Shown: positions 1-4,538 of the stretch, piece by piece | Position numbering within the stretch: the stretch's first letter is position 1 | Layout: every line of letters starts with the position of its first letter | Assembly: GCA_041859375.1 (NCBI GenBank) | Contig: JBHEKP010000326.1 | Span: forward strand, 1-10,328 | Length of the DNA: 10,328 bases | Direction: 5' to 3' | Source: JBHEKP01 sp041859375 | GTDB taxonomy: Bacteria; Hydrogenedentota; Hydrogenedentia; Hydrogenedentales; CAITNO01 | Program-made: the position numbers and the translations under genes | The notes under the pieces: model-generated | What the model was told of the DNA's origin: nothing | Database searches by the model: none | Seen by the model: the letters and a program-made list of their open reading frames with translations, nothing else

Positions 1-172
1 GAAAAAATCCAATACATAGCAAAAAAATTAACAGTAATAGGCTATCAGCCTCAAGAAATAAATAAATTCGCGAAGAAATATTCCCGCAACATACCGCAAC
101 AACCGCAACAATATATGCTTCACTAATTGACACAAACATCACTATCAAGCAGTGTCTAATAGCTTTTAGCAT
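1..172 (-). CDS. Partial small membrane protein (N-terminal 57 residues)
   Basis: An open minus-strand frame begins with ATG at 172-170 and runs off the left edge without a stop, giving 57 residues that start MLKAIRHCLIVMF. An AAAGG-like ribosome site lies about 6 bases upstream. Residues about 8-29 and 37-57 are strongly hydrophobic, so at least two membrane helices are likely. The overlapping plus-strand frame (1-126) is Lys/Gln-rich, which is what the complement of a hydrophobic AT-rich gene looks like, so the minus strand is preferred. It lies downstream of repeat A copy 1, in the same arrangement as the membrane gene at 408-860 and the lipoprotein at 2187-2891. No family is recognised. 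Product class is inferred from hydrophobicity only. Confidence 0.5.
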   Translation of the reverse strand, partial: MLKAIRHCLIVMFVSISEAYIVAVVAVCCGNISSRIYLFLEADSLLLLIFLLCIGFF

Positions 173-259
173 AAAATACCTTTCGTTAATTTATACCAAT
201 CACAACAATCTAATGCTGATACTGCCAGTCCACCATAAAGACCACCATTACTCCTCACA

Positions 260-280
260 CCACCAAGTTGAACTTGGTGG
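260..280. repeat. 21-bp perfect palindrome at the end of repeat A copy 1
   Basis: CCACCAAGTT and its reverse complement AACTTGGTGG flank a single central base. The same palindrome, with altered but still paired outer bases, occurs at 2905-2927. It could be a protein-binding site, a recombination boundary or a hairpin; the sequence does not say which. Confidence 0.7.
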
Positions 281-347
281 CGGCTTTTGCGTTGAAGTTG
301 CATTTCATCATGCCGTTTTCATCCTATACACCATTCTGCATAAAAAT
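261..347 (-). repeat. Repeat A, copy 1 (coding-derived fragment)
   Basis: On the minus strand this reads, in one frame, MQNGV-stop-DENGMMKCNFNAKA followed by ATKFNLVV and TGA. It aligns without gaps to copies at 894-958 and 2907-2993, and most differences are synonymous third-base changes, so it looks like a piece of a once-translated gene. This copy carries an in-frame TAG where copy 2 has a Lys codon. Further upstream (about 370-402) a weak match to repeat B can be read (HPVTLSEGVV). The rest of 173-407 holds no convincing gene. Confidence 0.7.
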
Positions 348-407
348 ATTTCTATGTAAAATTTTTATACAACACCTTCACTCAGCGTAACTGGGTGGCA
401 AGGGTAT

Positions 408-860
408 TTAATATTCTAGAATTCTCTTAAAAACGACAACATATAATGCACTAATGGCATAAATCACAAAAAAAAGCATAGGTGGCAGCATATCTGACCC
501 AAAAAAATTATTTAATCCTAACAAGCCCAATAAAGCTAAAAACAACAAAAAAAATCCATTTGATAAAAAAATATATATTGCTACAGAAAAAACATACAAT
601 CCAGCGCATTTCAATCGGATTAAAAAATAGAACTGTTTTAAAAAACAAAAATAACAAAATAAAAAACATATATAAAATAAATAGTATAATAACAATAAAA
701 TAATCACCTTGCTTTCGCTTTTAATTAATTCCGTTGATCTGTAAATAACTATTAAGTTAAACCAAAAATCCAATCCCACATACATAAATACACATATAAT
801 TGCCTTTTGAAATTTATTTATATTTAAACAAAGATTGTTTATTATATTATTACAATCCAT
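408..860 (-). CDS. Small polytopic membrane protein, unknown function
   Basis: This 150-residue protein is dominated by Phe, Leu, Ile and Tyr. Hydrophobic stretches at about 18-40, 52-74, 84-116 and 126-146 predict four or five membrane helices and almost no soluble domain. The ATG at 860 lies 33 bases beyond the end of repeat A copy 2; only a weak ribosome site (ACGGG) is visible. AT-rich codon use is unlike the genes to the right of 3050. No family motif is recognised. Small multi-helix proteins are common as immunity or accessory proteins in polymorphic-toxin tails, and the surrounding repeats invite that idea, but nothing in the protein itself proves it. Stop-free length and clean hydrophobic periodicity argue that it is a real gene. 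Confidence 0.6.
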   Translation of the reverse strand: MDCNNIINNLCLNINKFQKAIICVFMYVGLDFWFNLIVIYRSTELIKSESKVIILLLLYYLFYICFLFCYFCFLKQFYFLIRLKCAGLYVFSVAIYIFLSNGFFLLFLALLGLLGLNNFFGSDMLPPMLFFVIYAISALYVVVFKRILEY

Positions 861-893
861 ACATATACAACCCGTCAGGTATGTGAGATCTTT

Positions 894-958
894 GCTTTTG
901 CATTGAAGTTACACTTCATTATGCCGTTTTCATCCTTTACTCCATTCTCTATAAAGAA
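894..958 (-). repeat. Repeat A, copy 2 (coding-derived, truncated)
   Basis: The minus-strand frame reads RFFIENGVKDENGIMKCNFNAKA, shown here for comparison with copies 1 and 3, and then departs from them to read KISHT and a TGA. It lacks the palindrome that ends the other two copies, so the similarity stops just before it. On the other side it abuts repeat B copy 1 directly, and the two fragments lie in different frames there. Confidence 0.7.
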
Positions 959-998
959 CCTCGAAGACAAAACTGTCATCCGGTACAACTGGACGACA
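959..998 (-). repeat. Repeat B, copy 1
   Basis: About 40 bases matching 2052-2091 with five differences. In the minus-strand frame RPVVPDDSFVFE, three of the five differences are synonymous third-base changes; in the alternative frame four are non-synonymous. This supports an origin as protein-coding sequence in the RPVVPDD frame. Here the frame runs on only to a TGA 11 codons further, with no gene attached. Confidence 0.65.
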
Positions 999-1015
999 AA
1001 AAGGACATTAATCAC

Positions 1016-1276
1016 TTAGTTTTTCAACTTTGACTGGATACGAATATATCCAAACAAAAGTGTGGTTGTTGCCGCAATAAACGACCACTCAATCGGTGCG
1101 TCCATAAAATAAAGTAAAAGCCCTGTATAAAATGAATTACTTATATATTGTGTTTCCGGATATGCTTTTTTAAAACTATAGCTATCTGCATTTTGCATAG
1201 CATACCCTGCGTCCGGGTGACAGCCGCCCCCAGGCGTCGAAGGTCCACGATTTAGGTGTGCCGTGTTCAGCGTCAA
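1016..1276 (-). CDS. Small two-helix membrane protein, unknown function
   Basis: The frame gives 86 residues from a TTG start at 1276, which has a textbook AGGAGGA site 8 bases upstream. Residues 27-86 carry hydrophobic stretches at about 49-57 and 65-77 and look like a small membrane protein. The first 26 residues are low-complexity Gly/Pro-rich and are read out of frame across an RHS/YD-like fragment, in a locally GC-rich patch. An internal ATG at 1198, with AGGG six bases upstream, marks the return to AT-rich sequence and would give a 60-residue protein. Either start is possible: the strong ribosome site favours TTG, the composition break favours 1198. It lies 39 bases after the HEAT-repeat gene and is probably co-transcribed with it. 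No family is recognised. Confidence 0.5.
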   Translation of the reverse strand: MTLNTAHLNRGPSTPGGGCHPDAGYAMQNADSYSFKKAYPETQYISNSFYTGLLLYFMDAPIEWSFIAATTTLLFGYIRIQSKLKN

Positions 1277-1289
1277 GCGTGTCTTCCTC
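1182..1289 (-). pseudogene. RHS/YD-repeat-like fragment
   Basis: Between a TAG just upstream of 1289 and a TAG at 1182-1184, one minus-strand frame reads EEDTLDAEHGTPKSW and then TFDAWGRLSPGRRV. The core at 1221-1247 (W-T-F-D-A-W-G-R-L) fits the YD-repeat pattern, an aromatic plus D-x-x-G-R-L, of RHS and related wall or toxin-delivery proteins. The fragment has no start, is bounded by stops and is more GC-rich than its surroundings, so it is best read as a remnant. One repeat is short evidence and chance similarity is possible. Confidence 0.45.
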
Positions 1290-1291
1290 CT
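1285..1291 (-). promoter_or_regulatory. Strong ribosome-binding site (AGGAGGA)
   Basis: AGGAGGA on the minus strand sits 8 bases before the TTG at 1276. It is the main reason to consider that non-ATG start for the small membrane protein rather than the internal ATG at 1198. Confidence 0.5.
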
Positions 1292-1315
1292 ATGGACATA
1301 ATTAAATTCACCTTG

Positions 1316-2038
1316 TCAATTGGTGCTCCGTTTGATGGCGTCTTTAGCCATCCAAGAGATATCCTCATCATTTTCCATGGTAAGTATTTTTAAGGCGGAT
1401 AGTCCTTTTATTCCCAATTTTGCCAAAGCGCGCGCACAGGTGTGGTCCAGTGGCATCTGTTTCGCCTTAACCCCCTCGACCAATGCCATGATTATTGCAT
1501 CCGATACCGGCGGACCAATGGCCCCTATTGCCTCAACCGCATAGCGAGCCCACCGTTCACCGAAATCTTTTTTATCAAGCACAATTACTTCAAGCACCGG
1601 CAAAGCTTCCCGTGCATCCGGGCCATACATTGCAATAATATTTAATGCAAGTTTACGAATTCCATGATCATAATTTTTATTTGTTACCACATTCAGTATA
1701 ACTTTTGGAAATGACTTTGGTAAAATATCTTTGTTTCTTGTTAATGCAAACAGCAAACTAAACAACTCACTTTCTTCAATATCGTGACGATCTATATTTT
1801 GGCTTATAGATTGACGAATTTCTTCCAAGAGCTCTTCTTCGATTTTTTTATTAATACACGCATGGTAACCCAATTGGCGATCATTTATATTATCAGAATT
1901 TATTAATTTGATAATTTCAATTGATGTGTATTGTTTTGGCGAAATTTTAACAACGACAAAAAATGAAAAAATAGACACCGTGCAAACGAATAAAAGCGTT
2001 GTAAACATCATATATTTTGTTATTTCTGATTTTTGCAT
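1316..2038 (-). CDS. Membrane-anchored HEAT-repeat protein
   Basis: The 240-residue protein begins with a single hydrophobic segment at about 9-31, likely an uncleaved anchor that places the rest outside the cytoplasm. The C-terminal half shows helical repeats typical of HEAT/armadillo proteins: about 126-158 (IRKLALNIIAMYGPDAREAL), 162-192 (RYAVEAIGAIGP), 198-225 (CARALAKLGIKGLSALKILT) and 226-237. HEAT repeats form protein-binding solenoids; no catalytic motif is visible. The start ATG at 2038 lies inside the end of the preceding 55-codon ORF (19-base overlap), with GGA about 5 bases upstream, suggesting coupled translation. HEAT proteins occur as immunity or accessory proteins beside RHS toxins, which suits the context, but a generic scaffold role cannot be excluded. 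The domain call is firm; the role is inferred. Confidence 0.75.
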   Translation of the reverse strand: MQKSEITKYMMFTTLLFVCTVSIFSFFVVVKISPKQYTSIEIIKLINSDNINDRQLGYHACINKKIEEELLEEIRQSISQNIDRHDIEESELFSLLFALTRNKDILPKSFPKVILNVVTNKNYDHGIRKLALNIIAMYGPDAREALPVLEVIVLDKKDFGERWARYAVEAIGAIGPPVSDAIIMALVEGVKAKQMPLDHTCARALAKLGIKGLSALKILTMENDEDISWMAKDAIKRSTN

Positions 2039-2187
2039 AATTTCCGCAATTCCTCGAAGACAAAACCATCATCCGGCACAACCGGACGATAAGAAGTAAC
2101 AACCCCGTCATCCAGTGAATCTGATAGACGAGGAGGCACACTAGGCACTGACTGCGTCCACCACCTTGGTGATACTGTCCACACCAT
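2020..2187 (-). CDS. Short ORF carrying repeat B (55 codons), possibly a gene remnant
   Basis: The ATG at 2187 overlaps the TAA of the upstream lipoprotein gene as TAATG, and the ORF ends inside the start of the HEAT-repeat gene, so it bridges two genes with overlaps on both sides. It begins MVWTVSPRWWTQ and contains the repeat B peptide SYRPVVPDDGFVFEEL. Comparison of the two repeat B copies favours this frame over the overlapping 64-codon frame (1947-2141), because changes are mainly synonymous here. It may be a translated linker peptide or just the surviving end of an older protein such as an RHS-type tail. No known family is recognised. Confidence 0.4.
   Translation of the reverse strand: MVWTVSPRWWTQSVPSVPPRLSDSLDDGVVTSYRPVVPDDGFVFEELRKLCKNQK
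2052..2091 (-). repeat. Repeat B, copy 2
   Basis: Near-copy of 959-998, with five base differences in about 40. Here it sits inside an open frame (2020-2187) and ends 13 bases before the HEAT-gene start, whereas copy 1 ends directly against repeat A copy 2. Confidence 0.65.
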
Positions 2188-2891
2188 TATAGGTTTATAC
2201 TGTATTCAATATCAGCAAATTCAAATTTTTGCATTTCTTTCCCTTCACAACCACACTCAAAATCCCTATTATTAGCTACAGAAAGAATGACATATTTATT
2301 ATCACTGAAAATATGTATGGGACTCGCCCATCCTGAACCATAATCACAATTCCAAAGTAATTTTCCAGATCGACTAAAACAGACTCCCAAAACACCATCC
2401 GCACATAATTTTGTATTATTGTTATTCATACAATCTATAATTTCACATTCTCCGGTTGTAGTAAATGCCGCGATAACATTTCCTTTTTTATCCACATTAA
2501 CTGCATATCCAAGATCGCCTAATGAATAATAGCTGACTCCAGTTTTAACAATATTGATCCAAACTACTTTTTCATCATTACCCAAACATCCAACGAAAAA
2601 ACACAACTCATCTATTGCGGTTTTGTAAAGCGTTTGCATATCGCACAAAAGCGTCCCACAAAAACTTCCAAAAATTATATTTGAATTCGAACTAGTTATT
2701 TTATTACACTGCAAGTACTTATGATCTGTTTTGTCTAACTTCAAAAGCGATTCATCGCATTCAGGGTATACATTTAAATTTATTTTATGAGCATATATAT
2801 TACAACAAATAGCTTTTGGTGAATTGCATGCGTTTTTTGTGCACGCAGAAATACCCAGTAAAGTTATACATGCAAGCAACATAATTCGCAT
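2187..2891 (-). CDS. Cysteine-rich putative lipoprotein
   Basis: Starting at the ATG at 2891 gives 234 residues. That start has AGGA six bases upstream and immediately yields a lipoprotein signal: hydrophobic residues 3-14 followed by the lipobox I-S-A-C with Cys17 as the lipidated residue. The open frame continues to an ATG at 3035, but those extra 48 residues are the repeat A translation and would bury the signal peptide, so the later start is preferred. The mature part has about 16 further or lipobox cysteines, suggesting several disulphides outside the cytoplasm. Segments such as YAVNVDKKGNVIAAF and GVCFSRSGKLLWNC resemble blades of beta-propeller proteins (PQQ/WD-like), but no full repeat set can be shown. 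The stop overlaps the next ATG. A secreted binding or protective protein is likely; the function is unknown. Confidence 0.65.
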   Translation of the reverse strand: MRIMLLACITLLGISACTKNACNSPKAICCNIYAHKINLNVYPECDESLLKLDKTDHKYLQCNKITSSNSNIIFGSFCGTLLCDMQTLYKTAIDELCFFVGCLGNDEKVVWINIVKTGVSYYSLGDLGYAVNVDKKGNVIAAFTTTGECEIIDCMNNNNTKLCADGVLGVCFSRSGKLLWNCDYGSGWASPIHIFSDNKYVILSVANNRDFECGCEGKEMQKFEFADIEYSINL

Positions 2892-2904
2892 AAATGTTCC
2901 TATC

Positions 2905-2927
2905 GTCACCAAGTTGAACTTGGTGAC
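2905..2927. repeat. 23-bp perfect palindrome at the end of repeat A copy 3
   Basis: GTCACCAAGTT and AACTTGGTGAC flank one central base. Compared with 260-280, one outer base pair has changed from C-G to T-A while remaining paired. It lies 14 bases upstream of the lipoprotein start, so it could also act as an operator or a hairpin in the leader. Confidence 0.7.
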
Positions 2928-2993
2928 GGCCTTTACATTGAAGTTGCACTTCACCATGCCGTTTTCATAATTTATGTCATCTTGCATAAAAAA
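2907..2993 (-). repeat. Repeat A, copy 3 (coding-derived fragment)
   Basis: The minus-strand frame reads RFFMQDDINYENGMVKCNFN and on through VKAVTKFNLVT, in frame with and open into the lipoprotein gene that begins at 2891. It matches copies 1 and 2 without gaps. Because the frame is open from 3035, this copy may still be translated as a leader, but no good ribosome site is seen before 3035. Confidence 0.7.
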
Positions 2994-3094
2994 CCGACGG
3001 AAGCCTTCCAATGTTAGAAAAAGCCACTTGAACATTTCTCTTCGCGTTGCTGATGGTGCTCCCGGACACCATGCACAACACCACTTATGATCCC

Positions 3095-3123
3095 GTTTTA
3101 TCAGAAGCGCCTTGGTTTGTCAA
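3095..3123 (-). promoter_or_regulatory. Sigma70-type promoter directed leftward into the AT-rich gene block
   Basis: On the minus strand a perfect TTGACA (3123-3118) is followed after exactly 17 bases by TAAAAC (3100-3095), which matches the -10 consensus at four of six positions. Transcription would start near 3088 and run toward the lipoprotein gene, with a leader of roughly 200 bases including repeat A copy 3. It is the only promoter of this quality noticed upstream of the block. Confidence 0.5.
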
Positions 3124-3177
3124 GACACAATATGCCTGCGCGGGGTGCGTAGTAACGGGATACTGCCTGTCCGGTAT

Positions 3178-3219
3178 GGAGAGTGCGGTGGCTGAGCGTA
3201 GCGGCGACACCGCTTTGGC
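3178..3219 (+). repeat. REP-like palindromic element, copy 1
   Basis: AGTGCGGTGGC at 3182-3192 is followed by GACACCGCTTT at 3206-3216; GCGGTG (3185-3190) pairs with CACCGC (3208-3213) around a 17-base loop. Its mirror copy lies at 3266-3301. Short GC-rich imperfect palindromes in intergenic inverted pairs are the hallmark of REP/BIME elements, which RAYT transposases spread. Confidence 0.55.
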
Positions 3220-3265
3220 TGGTGGCAATGGCGGATGCCCGAAACCAGGGCCGCCGCGTCAGGGG

Positions 3266-3301
3266 AAAAGCGGCGTCGTTGCCGCCGCACTTCAAAAATG
3301 G
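3266..3301 (-). repeat. REP-like palindromic element, copy 2 (inverted)
   Basis: Reverse-complement match of the element at 3178-3219: AGTGCGGCGGC and GACGCCGCTTT on the minus strand. GCGGCG (3270-3275) pairs with CGCCGC (3283-3288) around a 7-base loop. Relative to copy 1 the stem has a T-A to C-G double change that preserves pairing. Confidence 0.55.
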
Positions 3302-3396
3302 TTCCGGCGGGGCCTGTTATTTGGGCGGGGGCGTCCGGCTGTGCGACAATACGGACAAATTCAGGGGCAGCAGGCCGGCGGCTTTCCGGCAATTCC

Positions 3397-3402
3397 AAGG
3401 AG
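3397..3402 (+). promoter_or_regulatory. Ribosome-binding site that sets the purH start
   Basis: AAGGAG lies seven bases before the ATG at 3410. It marks that ATG, rather than upstream in-frame starts such as 3047, as the true beginning of the formyltransferase. Confidence 0.8.
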
Positions 3403-3409
3403 AACAGAC

Positions 3410-4531
3410 ATGGCGGAGAAAGACCTGAAACAGATGTACCGCACCCGCACGGAGGGTGATTTCCCGGCGTCCTTCGAGGTGATGGGCCGGGCCTACACAA
3501 AGGTGGAGGATTTGCGCTACGGCACGAACCCGCACCAGCCCGCGGCCTTTTACCGTCCGGCGGACGGCGCGGAGCGGCTGGTGCTGGGCGCGTACCAGAC
3601 GCTGAAGACCGGCAAGGGCGGGCTGTCCCAGACGAACCTTGAGGACATGCAGCACGCCATCGGCATTTTGAAGTTCATGGGGCGGCCCGCGTGCGCCGTG
3701 ATGAAGCACTGCAACCCGTCGGGCGTGGCCATCGAGGTGAACGGCCAGCCCCTTTCGGAGGTGTACCTGCGGGCGCGCGACGCGGACGCTCAGGCGGCCT
3801 TCGGCAGCGTGGTGGCCTTCAACCGCGAGGTGGACGGCGACACGGCGGACGCGATCATGCAGACCATCGTGGAGGGCGTGGTGGCCCCGTCCTTTTCGGA
3901 GGCGGCGCTGGAGGCCTTCAACAACGGCGACAAGTACAAGCGCAACCGTGACATCCGCATCATCCGGACGCCCGGCTTCGACCGTCTCCCTAAGTTCATC
4001 GACGAACGGGCGAACGCGTGGGAGATGAAGGTTTTCGACGACGGCAGCATCGTGCTGGCGCAACCGTACCTGTCGCGGGTGCGCTCGGTGGACGACCTGA
4101 TGCCCGCCTACAACGACCACGCGAAGAAGGGGCGGATTGACATCGTCCGCGCGGCGACGGCGCGCGAGCTGGACGACCTGCTTTTCGCCTGGTACGTGAA
4201 CATCCACGTGCGGTCGAACGGCGTGGTCATCGCGCGGAACGGCCAGACGCTGGCGGTGGGCACGGGCGAGCAGGACCGCGTGGGCGCGGTGCAGCAGGCC
4301 ATCGCCAAGGCGGGCGCGAAGTACAAGGGTTCGGAGTCCCTGGAGGGCGCCGTGATGGCGTCGGACGGGTTCTTCCCCTTCCGCGACGCGGTGGATTCGG
4401 CCACGGGCGCGGGCGTCTCGGCGATTGTGCAGCCGGGCGGCAGCATGAACGACTACGAGGCGATTGAGGCGTGCAACGAGGCCGGCGCGGCCATGGTCTT
4501 CACCGGCGAGCGCTGCTTCTCGCACCACTGA
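3410..4531 (+). CDS. purH: Stand-alone AICAR formyltransferase (phosphoribosylaminoimidazolecarboxamide formyltransferase)
   Basis: This cytoplasmic enzyme transfers a formyl group from 10-formyl-tetrahydrofolate to AICAR, giving FAICAR, the penultimate step of IMP synthesis. The 373-residue protein covers only the transformylase part of PurH; the N-terminal IMP cyclohydrolase domain of the usual bifunctional enzyme (about 520 residues) is absent. Family landmarks: LRYGTNPHQPAA (35-46), MKHCNPSGVA (98-107) with the catalytic Lys99-His100 pair, AFGSVVAFNRE (130-140), EGVVAPSF (155-162), VRSNGVVIARNGQ (267-279), ASDGFFPFRD (317-326), QPGGSMND (341-348) and FTGERCFSHH at the C-terminus. The common NPCG motif is NPSG here, and the final FTGxRHFxH has Cys for the first His. 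It begins a four-gene cluster. IMP cyclohydrolase must be supplied elsewhere in the genome. Family assignment is firm. Confidence 0.93.
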   Translation: MAEKDLKQMYRTRTEGDFPASFEVMGRAYTKVEDLRYGTNPHQPAAFYRPADGAERLVLGAYQTLKTGKGGLSQTNLEDMQHAIGILKFMGRPACAVMKHCNPSGVAIEVNGQPLSEVYLRARDADAQAAFGSVVAFNREVDGDTADAIMQTIVEGVVAPSFSEAALEAFNNGDKYKRNRDIRIIRTPGFDRLPKFIDERANAWEMKVFDDGSIVLAQPYLSRVRSVDDLMPAYNDHAKKGRIDIVRAATARELDDLLFAWYVNIHVRSNGVVIARNGQTLAVGTGEQDRVGAVQQAIAKAGAKYKGSESLEGAVMASDGFFPFRDAVDSATGAGVSAIVQPGGSMNDYEAIEACNEAGAAMVFTGERCFSHH

Positions 4532-4538
4532 GCAGGCG

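Larger units (their letters stand above)
3036..3409. other. Gene-free junction between the AT-rich block and the purH operon
   Basis: No convincing gene is present. The frame of purH is open back to 3047, but the extra 121 residues (Gly/Pro/Arg-rich) do not belong to the AICAR formyltransferase family and lack conserved features. The stretch holds the leftward promoter, an inverted pair of REP-like hairpins, and only weak candidates for a purH promoter (TTGGGC at 3321 and GACAAT at 3345, 18 bases apart). No purine, ZTP, glycine or folate riboswitch pattern was recognised by eye. Base composition changes from AT-rich to GC-rich between about 3000 and 3130. Confidence 0.6.

Noticed and set aside
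1..126. Plus-strand open frame ending in QQPQQYMLH, as the tail of a gene entering from the left
   Set aside because: It is possible, but the minus strand of the same DNA has a start, a ribosome site and membrane helices, and fits the strand of the block.
482..703. Plus-strand Lys/Ile/Asn-rich frame
   Set aside because: It is the complement of the hydrophobic minus-strand membrane gene at 408-860, lacks a ribosome site and has low complexity.
1947..2141. 64-codon minus-strand frame (MCLLVYQIHW) over repeat B
   Set aside because: Differences between the two repeat B copies would alter four residues in this frame but mostly be silent in the RPVVPDD frame.
3047..3409. A 121-residue N-terminal extension of the AICAR formyltransferase
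   Set aside because: It has no family similarity, crosses the REP-like hairpins and the leftward promoter, and a good ribosome site marks ATG 3410.
3036..3409. A riboswitch (ZTP, glycine, folate or cobalamin) upstream of purH
   Set aside because: No conserved core of these classes could be found by eye; the GGAGAG at 3178 belongs to the REP-like element.
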